DNA of 64,000 nt, from NCBI GenBank assembly GCA_031963045.1, contig JASSUK010000012.1:20512-84511 (forward strand). Direction: 5' to 3'. Positions 24,286 to 32,597 of the stretch are shown piece after piece. A model generated the notes under the pieces. It was not told where the DNA came from, did no database searches, and was given only the letters and a program-made list of their open reading frames with translations. Numbering within the stretch: position 1 is the first letter of the stretch; every line of letters begins with the position of its first letter. The DNA comes from JASSUD01 sp031963045. Lineage in GTDB: Bacteria > Pseudomonadota > Gammaproteobacteria > Burkholderiales > Burkholderiaceae. The position numbers were made by a program, and so were the translations under genes.

Positions 24286-25641
24286 CTAAAGCATGCTTTG
24301 GCAAAACTCTACAATCCGATTCGCACTTTCAACGCAATGCTGTAGAGAAGGAACTAACGCAATGCGCAGATAGCCTTCGCCTGGATTATGGCCCAAGACT
24401 TCGCGGGATAAGTAAGACCCTGGCAAAAGCGTGACATTATAGTTAGCAAATAAACCTTGGGCGAAGAGGGCGTCTGTTGAATGAGCGGAGGATATGGGAA
24501 TCTGATTTTTTTCAAAAGGCACTGTTTTTCGATCCAACTCTTTATAGAGTGCTGTGCTGATGCGCTCTGGAAGGCGGGCCCACAGATAAAAACTGGCTGA
24601 AGGTGCTTGTACATCGAGTACTTGGGCAAGCAGCGGCGTGACAACCTTAAATTTTTCTCGATATAGCGCACGATTCTCGCGTACATGGGCCTCATCTTTC
24701 CAGGCTGCAATGCTAGCCGCTTGTACAACAGGGCTTAGAGCGGTGCCATGGTAGGTACGATATTGTAAAAAAGGTTGGAGAATGGCAGCGTCGCCGGCTA
24801 CGAAACCTGAGCGTAATCCAGGGACATTTGAACGTTTTGAAAGACTAGAGAGCATCACTAGACGCTCCCATCCTCGGCCAAGCTGATACGCAGCTTCTAA
24901 GGCTCCCAGAGGAGGAGAAGCGTCATCACTATAAATTTCGCTATAGCACTCATCGCAAGCAATGATAAAACCATGCCGGTCAGATTGTGTAAAAAGTATG
25001 CGCCAATCTTCTAGCGACAGAACGGCTCCGGTCGGGTTATTTGGAGTGCATACATACACCAATTGTGTTCTGGCCCAGATATCATCTGGAACTGCAGCAT
25101 AGTCGCAATGAAAAACTTCGGCGCTTTGCGCCTGAGGTTCAAATGCAAGTAGTCCTTGCCTATTTGAATCTACAGCAGCAGTAGAGGAGGAGCGTACTTG
25201 CGTACTATTCACAAAATAAGGAGTAGCGCCTGCAAGTAAAGCCGCACCTTCATAAATTTGATATCCAGGGTTAGGACATATCACCAGTGCATTGGGTTTA
25301 CTATTATCTATCACCGCTTGTGCCAGTGAAAAAAGGGCTTCGCGTGTGCCTGCTACGGGTAAGATCTCTGTATCTGGATTGAGCGCGGGCAAAGAAGGGT
25401 AACGGGTTTGTAGCCAGCCTGCGATGCTTTGCCTTAGTGCTGGGCTTCCTAGGCTTGTTGGGTAGTGTGCTAATCCATCCAATGCTTCTATGAGGGCGCT
25501 ACGGATAAAAGGTGGTGTAGCGTGCTCGGGCTCTCCTACGCTTAAACGAATAGAGGGGAGGGGGCTAGGAGAAATGCCGGCGAGAAGCGCTCTGAGTTTT
25601 TCGAACGGATAGGGTTGGAGTTTGGCGAGAGTAGGATTCAC
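24286..25641 (-). CDS. dapC: Succinyldiaminopimelate transaminase
   Basis: PLP-dependent aminotransferase (class I/II fold) for N-succinyl-2-amino-6-oxopimelate in lysine synthesis. The start GTG at 25641 (VNPTLAKLQPYPFEKLRALL) matches the family opening MNPLLDSLQPYPFEKLRAL; longer readings add 46 unrelated residues. PLP motifs are VAGTREALFSLAQ, YVCTPNNPTGAVLS, ACDECYSEIY, and SLSKRSNVPGLRSGFVAGD with the Schiff-base Lys. 451 residues, with two insertions: a Ser/Gln-rich one at about 150-190 and one of about 20 residues near 345-365. Lies 90 bp upstream of dapD. Confidence 0.93.
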   Translation of the reverse strand: MNPTLAKLQPYPFEKLRALLAGISPSPLPSIRLSVGEPEHATPPFIRSALIEALDGLAHYPTSLGSPALRQSIAGWLQTRYPSLPALNPDTEILPVAGTREALFSLAQAVIDNSKPNALVICPNPGYQIYEGAALLAGATPYFVNSTQVRSSSTAAVDSNRQGLLAFEPQAQSAEVFHCDYAAVPDDIWARTQLVYVCTPNNPTGAVLSLEDWRILFTQSDRHGFIIACDECYSEIYSDDASPPLGALEAAYQLGRGWERLVMLSSLSKRSNVPGLRSGFVAGDAAILQPFLQYRTYHGTALSPVVQAASIAAWKDEAHVRENRALYREKFKVVTPLLAQVLDVQAPSASFYLWARLPERISTALYKELDRKTVPFEKNQIPISSAHSTDALFAQGLFANYNVTLLPGSYLSREVLGHNPGEGYLRIALVPSLQHCVESANRIVEFCQSML

Positions 25642-25896
25642 GGCTAATAACTCGATGAAAAGAGTAGGAGAGTTGCGTGCTTTTCGCACAGGGGCTATGT
25701 AGCAGAGACTATAACTAATATTAGGGAAGGTCTCCTTTTTCTGAATATTAGATGGGCATTTTCCTTTTGTCCCGTGCATATAAGTTGGCTTGTATGCTTA
25801 TAGGCCATGATAATAGGGTAATGTTTTGGTATGTATAAAAGTAAATAGTGGTTTGCGTGCAGTTTAAGGGATACCAAAAATGGTTAAGGAGATGGC

Positions 25897-27429
25897 ATGA
25901 GCGAGTTGCAGCTCGGTTTAGTGAGCGTGGGCTTGGCAATTTTATTGTTAGTGGTGGGGTATAACGCTTGGCAGCGTTTTAAGCTTCGTAGGATGCTACC
26001 TCGTTCTTCGCCTGCTAGAAAAGCTGCGGGCTTAGATAAGATTCCTGTGCAGGCAAAGCAAGCACACATGGCTCACGCTGGCGCCATGCAGTATGACCCG
26101 CAACAAACACACGCTTGGCAGGAGGACTCAGAGCCTTTTTTGGAAATGGCTGCGTTTTCAGAAACCGACGCGCACAGTCCAAAGGCAATGGGAAACGCCG
26201 GATACATGCAGCCCACCACCCCATCCAAAGCAGGCAAAAAACAACGCGGGTGGTGGCCATGGGCAAAGCATGCACCAAAAAATCAACATAATGAGCATGA
26301 AGAAGGGCGAGCCGGCCAAGCTATTGGCGGCAGATTATCGGATGATTTTGCGGATAAAAACCTGGCGATAGAACCTAGCTTGCAGCCCTATGCCTCTTTG
26401 CAGGAAAGTTTGCAAAACGAGAGCCAAGAAGCAACTGCTCAGGGAGTCAGTACTGAAGTAAATAGGCAAACTACTCCAGAAGAAAGCAGCGCTTTAATGT
26501 ATGCTCAAAATGGAATAGATAGTGCGGATATGCTTGCCGCGCGACTTTTTAAAGGGGCACGTCGCGCACAGATTAACGAGCGCATTGATGCCATAGTGCA
26601 ATTGCAGTTACCTACGAGTGTTTCTGCTGAACGGCTGATGACATTAGCGCAGCGTCAACGCAGAGTGGGCAATAAACCGGTATTGGTTGAAGCGCTGCAT
26701 GGAAAAGCGCACGAAACACAAAAAGCTGAGCAGCAGCTCTCTTCGGACAAAGACAGCGCTTGGCATAGCCCTGAGGCTGGAGAGCGTTATGAGCAAATCC
26801 GTGTGGCGGTGCAATTGGCAAACCGTTCTGGAGCGCTAAACGAGTTGGAATTCTCAGAGTTTGCTTCTGGAGTGCATGCACTGGCAAAAAACCTCAATGC
26901 TAATTTTGAGCTCCCTTCTATGCAGCAAACTGTGATGCGCGCTCGGCAGCTTGATACCTTTGCATTAGCATGTGATGTGCAGCTCTGCGTTAATCTGTTG
27001 TCCGATGGTGCGCCATGGTCTGCTTATTATGTGCAGCAAACTGCTACACAGGATGATTTTGTGCTTTCTCGGGATGGCGCGCGTTTTGTAAAGTTGGATG
27101 CGCAGAATAATCCGATGTTTATGCTGTACTGCGGACAAACCAATTTCTTGCGTGATGACTTAACGTATAGCGGCAGCTCGTTGATTACGTTGCTATTGGA
27201 TGTGCCGATAGCCGATGAAGAGCAACAGCCTTTTCGGGCCATGTGTGAGTATGCCCGTGTACTGGGCAAACGCATCGGTGGCCGTATCGTAGATGATCAA
27301 CGCCAGCCACTTTCAGATGCTGCTTTGTCTTCTATTGAAAAACGATTGATGGCGCTCTATGGGGTACTTGAAGAAGCAGGTCTCCCAGCAGGAACTCCTG
27401 CGGCACGTCGCCTATTTAGCCACGGCTAA
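25897..27429 (+). CDS. zipA: ZipA-like cell division protein
   Basis: Single-pass membrane protein that binds FtsZ. N-terminal membrane anchor at about residues 6-24 (LGLVSVGLAILLLVVGYNAW), a long low-complexity Gln/Ala/Glu-rich linker (about 30-260), and a C-terminal FtsZ-binding fold (about 370-500; LSRDGARFVKLDAQNNPMF, MCEYARVLGKRIGGRIVDD, IEKRLMALYGVLEEAGLP). GGAG stands just before the ATG. In Burkholderia it usually lies between smc and ligA; here dapC is divergent on one side, smc is absent and ligA is 34 kb away. At 510 residues it is somewhat long, owing to the linker. Confidence 0.87.
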   Translation: MSELQLGLVSVGLAILLLVVGYNAWQRFKLRRMLPRSSPARKAAGLDKIPVQAKQAHMAHAGAMQYDPQQTHAWQEDSEPFLEMAAFSETDAHSPKAMGNAGYMQPTTPSKAGKKQRGWWPWAKHAPKNQHNEHEEGRAGQAIGGRLSDDFADKNLAIEPSLQPYASLQESLQNESQEATAQGVSTEVNRQTTPEESSALMYAQNGIDSADMLAARLFKGARRAQINERIDAIVQLQLPTSVSAERLMTLAQRQRRVGNKPVLVEALHGKAHETQKAEQQLSSDKDSAWHSPEAGERYEQIRVAVQLANRSGALNELEFSEFASGVHALAKNLNANFELPSMQQTVMRARQLDTFALACDVQLCVNLLSDGAPWSAYYVQQTATQDDFVLSRDGARFVKLDAQNNPMFMLYCGQTNFLRDDLTYSGSSLITLLLDVPIADEEQQPFRAMCEYARVLGKRIGGRIVDDQRQPLSDAALSSIEKRLMALYGVLEEAGLPAGTPAARRLFSHG

Positions 27430-27660
27430 AGGGGCTTTGCGGCATTAGGCTTCCTTCGCAAGCCTGTAGCTGAGATTCCTGTATAATTTAGGGCTAATAG
27501 CTGATATCTAATTTGGATATTTACCCAATCTTTCGTAAGAAAGTACGGCATTAGTTTGCTGCTGCAATTCATATTCTCCTCAATATCCACTTCCAAAAGA
27601 TATCTATCCATATTTCTAGTCATGGTGGCAAAGGATTAATTTCCATCTACCATGGCTGGA

Positions 27661-27792
27661 GTAGGTTGGCGGTGTGCAACGTTCCCCAACATGCATATCA
27701 CTGACTTTTGATCATCGCTTTTGGCCTGTACATGCAGGCTTCAAAAGGCCAGCGGTCATCATGTTGGGGTTCCTTCGTCACCGCCAACCTAC
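27661..27792. repeat. Family A full REPIN-like element
   Basis: 132 bp, GTAGGTTGGCGG to CCGCCAACCTAC. The interior TTTTGGCCTGTACATGCAGG includes a small GTAC-centred hairpin shared with the copy at 61295. The surrounding 27430-28026 spacer shows nothing else recognisable. Confidence 0.9.
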
Positions 27793-27800
27793 CGTTCATT

Positions 27801-27850
27801 GTAGGTTGGTGGTGAGGTACGAACCCCAACATGTGCACCACCGACTTTCA
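27801..27850. repeat. Family A REP, left half
   Basis: GTAGGTTGGTGGTGAGGTAC followed by GAACCCCAACATGTGCACCA and CCGACTT: a consensus left end and the first interior bases, with no right end. Eight bases after a full copy. Confidence 0.85.
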
Positions 27851-28026
27851 TTCATAGTTGTGCCTACACACGCTAAAAGTCTGTTGTAGTTGCTCTTCTC
27901 CCGTTGAGTCTGCTTGATAGTTTCCCAACTGCTTCTTAATTTTACTAAGGAGTAATTGCTTGGAAAGTTTCTGCAGCAGGCTTGAACAGAAATGCTTGCA
28001 AGTCAATTTTCCCCTGTGGAGGGCCC

Positions 28027-29214
28027 ATGTTTTTGCATTCTTTTTCTTTGGCTTCTTGGTTGCCAAAATCTGATATGCCGTATGTTAATGCGGATCATCG
28101 TACTTTCTATTCTATGACTAAGGTCATGCTGTCCAAAATAGGACGATTAGCTATATGGTGTGTTTTGGCATGTATGGGCGCGGTGAGCGGTTCAGCTGAG
28201 GCTGTAGAAGCATCTATTTCTTCCAGTTTAGGAAGTGAGCGTATTGAAGAAGAAATGCGCAGAGGTCAACGTTATGGCTCTAGGCTTACGCATGAAAATA
28301 TAGCTGCGTGGCAGAACGGGAATAATGATTGGTTGCACATTCCATCGTCTGGGCCTACCCGTGGCAATGGAGAAGCAAGTAGTACTTCTAATACTACATA
28401 CACTTCAGATATCGGAGTGGAGTCTTTCGTCAGTAGCGATTTTCCCCATTCTGAGGGTGTGCGTAATAGGTCTGTAGGCGCTCACAGTGTGAATGACCTC
28501 CCTTCAGATGAGCTGCTTAGCATACCTTTCAATGCGCTTTTAGAGCATCAGTCTCAGCAAAATTCAGAAAGAAGTAATGCAATGGTTTCGCAGCATGATG
28601 GTGGAATGAATCTCATAACACCTATGATCAATCATCAATCTGGTTCAGTAATAGGAGGAGAGCAGGAGACGGCTTCTGATTCTTCAGTTTCAATGGGTTC
28701 ACACTCTGTAAGTAATATGACGGATTCCAGCGAGTATGCGTCTATATACGCGAGTTCAGATACCTCTGAGTCAACGCACATTCCTACTCCGCCGCCTCAT
28801 CAAGTATTAGTTAAAGGTAGTGTTATACACACACCCTCTGATTCGGAATCTAAGTCTCAGAATTTACAAAAATCGACTTCTAGTTTTACCTCATCAATGG
28901 GATCCAGAGCGGCTAGTGCTATTCGACTCCAACCCAGCCTGGATCAGCAAGTCTTAGAGCTTGGACGCAGAATAGACCATGTAGAGCGCGCTGCCCATGC
29001 AGGTATTGCTGCTGCAATGGCTATGCCTAATTTAGCGCCTTCTGAGCCAGGTAAAACTACTGTAGCGGTGGGAACGGCTAATTTCCGCGGCGAGTCTGCT
29101 ATAGGAGTGGGGTTAACACACCGCTCTGCAGGTGGATCGATGCAGTTTAATGTGGCTGTATCAAGCTCTAGTGGAGCAGTGGGGGTGCGGGCGCAGGCAG
29201 GGTACGAGTTTTAA
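28027..29214 (+). CDS. Short YadA-type trimeric autotransporter adhesin
   Basis: 395 residues from ATG 28027 (GGAGGG upstream; a TTG at 27982 or ATGs at 28114/28126 are alternatives). An extended N-terminal region precedes a hydrophobic signal core (RLAIWCVLACMGAVSGSAEA, about 40-59). A Ser/Thr/Asn-rich passenger of about 260 residues follows, without YadA head repeats. The C-terminus (about 318-395) is a YadA anchor: coiled-coil stalk LGRRIDHVERAAHAGIAAAM, then strands TTVAVGTANFRGESAIGVG and NVAVSSSSGAVGVRAQAGYEF, ending in Phe. It should form a trimeric outer-membrane barrel displaying the passenger, probably an adhesin. The unusually plain passenger is the odd part. Confidence 0.88.
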   Translation: MFLHSFSLASWLPKSDMPYVNADHRTFYSMTKVMLSKIGRLAIWCVLACMGAVSGSAEAVEASISSSLGSERIEEEMRRGQRYGSRLTHENIAAWQNGNNDWLHIPSSGPTRGNGEASSTSNTTYTSDIGVESFVSSDFPHSEGVRNRSVGAHSVNDLPSDELLSIPFNALLEHQSQQNSERSNAMVSQHDGGMNLITPMINHQSGSVIGGEQETASDSSVSMGSHSVSNMTDSSEYASIYASSDTSESTHIPTPPPHQVLVKGSVIHTPSDSESKSQNLQKSTSSFTSSMGSRAASAIRLQPSLDQQVLELGRRIDHVERAAHAGIAAAMAMPNLAPSEPGKTTVAVGTANFRGESAIGVGLTHRSAGGSMQFNVAVSSSSGAVGVRAQAGYEF

Positions 29215-29262
29215 GAAGCCGGTCAAAGTTACCAATTCCCGCATACGCGTGCCAAAAGCAAC

Positions 29263-29311
29263 AAAAAGCTCCTGTGCCTCTTCTATATCAGAAGAGGCAC
29301 AGGAGCTTTTT
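29263..29311. terminator. Bidirectional terminator, 22-bp perfect stem
   Basis: AAAAAGCTCCTGTGCCTC followed by TTCT pairs perfectly with the mirror arm ending GAGCTTTTT, loop ATATC. Runs of A and T at the two ends make it work for both strands. It lies between the adhesin gene and the convergent cytochrome operon. Confidence 0.92.
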
Positions 29312-29327
29312 CACATTTAACGGTGTA

Positions 29328-30674
29328 TCAATCTAACGGAGCTGAGCGTAATTGATTGACTTGCTTGGGCGATACAGGGGCGCCTTTTGGATTCCAAGTC
29401 ATACGAATATAAGTTACGACTGCAGCAATCTCTTCGTCAGAGAGTTGTTGCGCGAAGGGGGGCATACCGTAGGGTTCAGGATTACCTATTGTAGAAGGGG
29501 GGAAGCCGCCGTTTAAAACCATACGGATTGCATTGACCGCAGAGGGCATCTGTATGGAAGCATTGTTAGCCAAAGGAGGGTAGGCAGGAGGTTTCCCTTT
29601 ACCGTCAGCTGCATGGCAGATTATGCATTCTTTAGTATAGATCTGCTTGCCCTTAACTAGTAAATGCTCAGCCAATGCTTCAGAGGGCTCAAATTGTAAA
29701 TCGTGCGGAGCCTTCTTTTTCTGCGGTAAGGTTTTAAGGTAGACCGACATCGCATGAATATCGTCATCGCTTAAATATTGCAAGCTGTTATGAACTACCT
29801 CAGACATAGGTCCAAATACAGCGCCTTCTGCTGAGACCCCTGTTTTCAGTAATGCGTCTAAATGCTCAATATTCCAGTTGCCTAAACCTGAAGCATCAGA
29901 GGTGAGAGAAGGCGCATACCAATTTTGTAGCGGAATAAGGCCGCCAGCAAATGCTGCACTTTGATTGGGGCCGCCCAAGGGATTGATGGAGGTGTGGCAC
30001 ATTGCGCAGTGCCCTAGGCCTTCCACTAAATACGCTCCCCGATTCCATGCTGCAGATTGCTTGGTGTCCGGTTTATGGTTGCCAGGAGAGAAAAATAAGA
30101 GTCGCCATCCCAGCAACATAAAACGTTGGTTAAATGGGAAACGCATCTCATTTTCACGATTAGCTTGATGCACGGCGGGTATAGACCGTATATAGGTATA
30201 CATTGCATCAGAGTCTTCACGTGTCACGCGCGTGTAGCTTGTGAACGGGAAAGCAGGATAGAGCAAGCTACCATCTTTAGAGCGGCCTGCATGCATGGCT
30301 CGATAAAAGTCATCCGAAGACCAAGACCCAATCCCTGTTTCTTTATCCGGAGTGATATTGGGCGTATAGAGCGTGCCAAACGGAGTAGGTATGGGTAGGC
30401 CTCCACTAAAAGAGGGATTGCCTCGAATAGTATGGCAGGCAATGCAGTCACCCGCTTGTGCTAGATATTTTCCCCGCACCACTAATTCAGCACGCTGAGA
30501 TGCCGATAAAGTACTAGGATCAAAAGGTGGTTTTTTAACCGACACAAAAGGGCTTAAAGGGTCGCCTGCCCAGAGTGCACGATAGAAGAGTGCGGATGCT
30601 ATGCTACCCAGTAACACTAAGGCTAATAGGGGAAGCAGTATGCATTGGGGTTTACGAAATAACCATTTTTTCAT
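29328..30674 (-). CDS. Triheme c-type cytochrome (alcohol dehydrogenase cytochrome subunit-like)
   Basis: 448 residues with an N-terminal membrane anchor or signal (LLPLLALVLLGSIASALFY) and three CxxCH heme sites: CIACH in the first third, CAMCH in the middle and CIICH in the last third. The arrangement and segments such as GAYLVEGLGHCAMCHT and TPNITPDKETGIGSWS are those of the AdhB/gluconate-dehydrogenase cytochrome c family, which passes electrons from periplasmic dehydrogenases to quinone or oxidase. No dehydrogenase subunit is adjacent. Third gene of the ctaG-cytochrome-cytochrome series, so it may feed a terminal oxidase instead. Confidence 0.9.
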   Translation of the reverse strand: MKKWLFRKPQCILLPLLALVLLGSIASALFYRALWAGDPLSPFVSVKKPPFDPSTLSASQRAELVVRGKYLAQAGDCIACHTIRGNPSFSGGLPIPTPFGTLYTPNITPDKETGIGSWSSDDFYRAMHAGRSKDGSLLYPAFPFTSYTRVTREDSDAMYTYIRSIPAVHQANRENEMRFPFNQRFMLLGWRLLFFSPGNHKPDTKQSAAWNRGAYLVEGLGHCAMCHTSINPLGGPNQSAAFAGGLIPLQNWYAPSLTSDASGLGNWNIEHLDALLKTGVSAEGAVFGPMSEVVHNSLQYLSDDDIHAMSVYLKTLPQKKKAPHDLQFEPSEALAEHLLVKGKQIYTKECIICHAADGKGKPPAYPPLANNASIQMPSAVNAIRMVLNGGFPPSTIGNPEPYGMPPFAQQLSDEEIAAVVTYIRMTWNPKGAPVSPKQVNQLRSAPLD

Positions 30675-30693
30675 TGCGAGCTAGCCCTGGCTT

Positions 30694-31518
30694 CTAGTGG
30701 GTGGAATGTTCTGTAGATTTGCGAGGAGTACCGCATTGTAGAGGCAGCGGTCTAGCCGGTGCAGGCGTTAAGCTTGCTGGCACAGGCTGCTGAGCAATCC
30801 ATCTTGCTACTGCTCGGATGTCCTGCTCATTTAATGCGGTGGTGATGGAGTGCATGCAATCGGGAGGATTGCCATGGCGCTGTCCTGCACGCCAGGCGCC
30901 TAACTGAGCACGGATATAGTCACTGCCAAGCCCTACCAAACCTGGAATGGCAGGTTGAGCTATACCGGCTTGCATGCCGGTTAGTGCTGCGCCATGACAT
31001 GCAATACAGGCTGGAATATTTTTTTTCGTATCACCCAAAAACACGAGTTGCTCGGCGTATTTGGCATCCAATTTATCCGTTGTGGATGCAGTGTTGCCTT
31101 GGATTGAAGCATGAGCGACAGAGGGTGTAGCCGCAGCGTCTGAAGGCGCTTTAATGGATGCTTCTGCATGTACCAACCCTTTTGGTGGGCGCTGTGCAGA
31201 AAAATAATCCGCCATTTTTCGCAAGTAATCATCTGACAGATACGTCACCAAATAATTCATTGGACGATAGGTGCGGTGACCTTCACGGAATTGCACCAGC
31301 TGCTCAAATAAATAATCGGCAGGCTGGCCCGCTAAACGCGGGAAATACGCATTAGCCGTACCTTCACCTTGTGCTCCATGGCAAGCAGCGCAGGCGCGAG
31401 TACGCTCAGCCATAGTATCGGGTACGCCAACCAATGGCGTGCTGTGTGCTACGGACGCTAATACAGCGCTGCTTACCCATGCGGTAAGCCAATAAAAAAA
31501 TGAGCGCCTTAAAAGCAC
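30694..31518 (-). CDS. Diheme cytochrome c4-like protein
   Basis: 274 residues with a signal peptide (FYWLTAWVSSAVLASVAHS) and two CxxCH motifs, CAACH and CIACH. The first domain has FPRLAGQPADYLFEQLVQFREG and MNYLVTYLSDDYLRKMADYFS, typical of cytochrome c4/c553. A Thr/Ala-rich linker of about 45 residues separates the two domains. Periplasmic electron carrier, probably donating to an oxidase. Lies 20 bp upstream of the triheme cytochrome and follows the CtaG-like gene in one operon. Confidence 0.9.
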   Translation of the reverse strand: MLLRRSFFYWLTAWVSSAVLASVAHSTPLVGVPDTMAERTRACAACHGAQGEGTANAYFPRLAGQPADYLFEQLVQFREGHRTYRPMNYLVTYLSDDYLRKMADYFSAQRPPKGLVHAEASIKAPSDAAATPSVAHASIQGNTASTTDKLDAKYAEQLVFLGDTKKNIPACIACHGAALTGMQAGIAQPAIPGLVGLGSDYIRAQLGAWRAGQRHGNPPDCMHSITTALNEQDIRAVARWIAQQPVPASLTPAPARPLPLQCGTPRKSTEHSTH

Positions 31519-31579
31519 GCTATTCCCCTTTTTCGTACAGTGAATAAATTAACCAGGCCAAGAGCTATTAAAAATATAC

Positions 31580-32407
31580 CTAACTAGGTGATTTTACAGT
31601 AGGTGATGCGCAGAGTCGTGCCCAGTGTTTTAGAGCAATAAGTGAGCCGATTGCTTCTAAAATGCCTGCAGGAACCCATAAAATTAAGCCACCCAGACTC
31701 TGGTCTATGAGAGGCGGTAGGCCAAATGCTCGCCCGCATAAATCAAAAATGGGATAGAGATCGGTTTCGCTAAATGTAATGATTGCACCCGCCAAAATCT
31801 GAGGAGACATTGTCAAGACAGGGGAGAGTACGCGTAAACCTGCTCCAACACGAGCCCGTGGTGCGGGCCGATGATCGAGTATGAGTTTCCAGTACATCAA
31901 TCCTGTAATAAAAACAGATGCATTCATAAAATGGTACAGCGGCCCATCGATCATCGATACAAACTGTACATAGGGAATAAGCCATATACAGACAGAAACG
32001 ATAAAAAGAAGGCTGACGAGAGCGGGATTAAACAGCATACGCAGAAATATTTGCATACCCCTAGTGCGTTCTACACGCCGAAGCATCTGCCGCCCAAAAA
32101 GCCTATGACGTGGTAAGCCCGCCCGCAACACGCTACCCGGATAAGATGCCATTAAAAGAAGAGGCGCTAGGTGGTGCAAAACGAGATGCTGGAGGCGGTG
32201 TGCAAAAAACTCATGCTCTGCGTAGTAATCTACTCGGCTTTGTAAGGCGAGAACGCTTAATACCCATCCTGCCCAAAAAGCAAGTAAACGAGCTCGGCTT
32301 ACCCGCTGTATCTTCATTCCTCGCAGATAGAGCAAGCTGCTAATCACAAAAAATAATCCCCACCCCAAGGAAGGTTCCCATGGAATGAGGAAATGAAGAA
32401 GGTGCAT
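31580..32407 (-). CDS. CtaG-like cytochrome c oxidase assembly protein (Caa3_CtaG family)
   Basis: A 275-residue membrane protein with about seven hydrophobic segments. The conserved FAHRLQHLVLHHLAPLLLMA block with its His cluster and FHFMNASVFITGLMYW-like region (LYHFMNASVFITGLMYW) place it in the Caa3_CtaG family that helps assemble caa3-type oxidases. First clear gene of a three-gene unit with two cytochromes c. Oxidase structural subunits, which usually lie upstream, are missing; a family B half repeat and an unknown gene begin there. Confidence 0.87.
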   Translation of the reverse strand: MHLLHFLIPWEPSLGWGLFFVISSLLYLRGMKIQRVSRARLLAFWAGWVLSVLALQSRVDYYAEHEFFAHRLQHLVLHHLAPLLLMASYPGSVLRAGLPRHRLFGRQMLRRVERTRGMQIFLRMLFNPALVSLLFIVSVCIWLIPYVQFVSMIDGPLYHFMNASVFITGLMYWKLILDHRPAPRARVGAGLRVLSPVLTMSPQILAGAIITFSETDLYPIFDLCGRAFGLPPLIDQSLGGLILWVPAGILEAIGSLIALKHWARLCASPTVKSPS

Positions 32408-32455
32408 ACCCTGAGCAACGAAGAGGGTGCTATAGCGTAGGTAAAGTCATGCCGC

Positions 32456-32554
32456 TTAGCACCACATAGAGCCTAATAACTGAAATATTGCCACGAGGGC
32501 GAATAGTAACGCTAACCCAGGGCGGGATGGATTTTTTTTGCAGCTAGTCGACAC
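32456..32554 (-). CDS. Possible small single-span membrane protein upstream of ctaG-like gene
   Basis: A reading frame of 32 codons from GTG: a basic start (VSTSCKKNPSRPG) followed by one hydrophobic span LALLFALVAIFQLLGSMW. Small membrane proteins of this form accompany oxidase genes in other beta-proteobacteria. No good ribosome site is visible, so it may instead be a remnant of a longer gene cut by the repeat at 32571. Confidence 0.3.
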   Translation of the reverse strand: MSTSCKKNPSRPGLALLFALVAIFQLLGSMWC

Positions 32555-32570
32555 AGATTCACTGCTACTT

Positions 32571-32593
32571 GGGGCAATTGAGGACACGCCCTA
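32571..32593. repeat. Family B right half
   Basis: GGGGCAATTGAGGACACGCC followed by CTA: the right end only. It separates the oxidase-assembly unit from the unknown gene that ends five bases away. Confidence 0.75.
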
Positions 32594-32597
32594 GGTA

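Noticed and set aside
27426..27623. 65-codon minus-strand frame after zipA
   Set aside because: Short, starts without a ribosome site, and has no features beyond chance.
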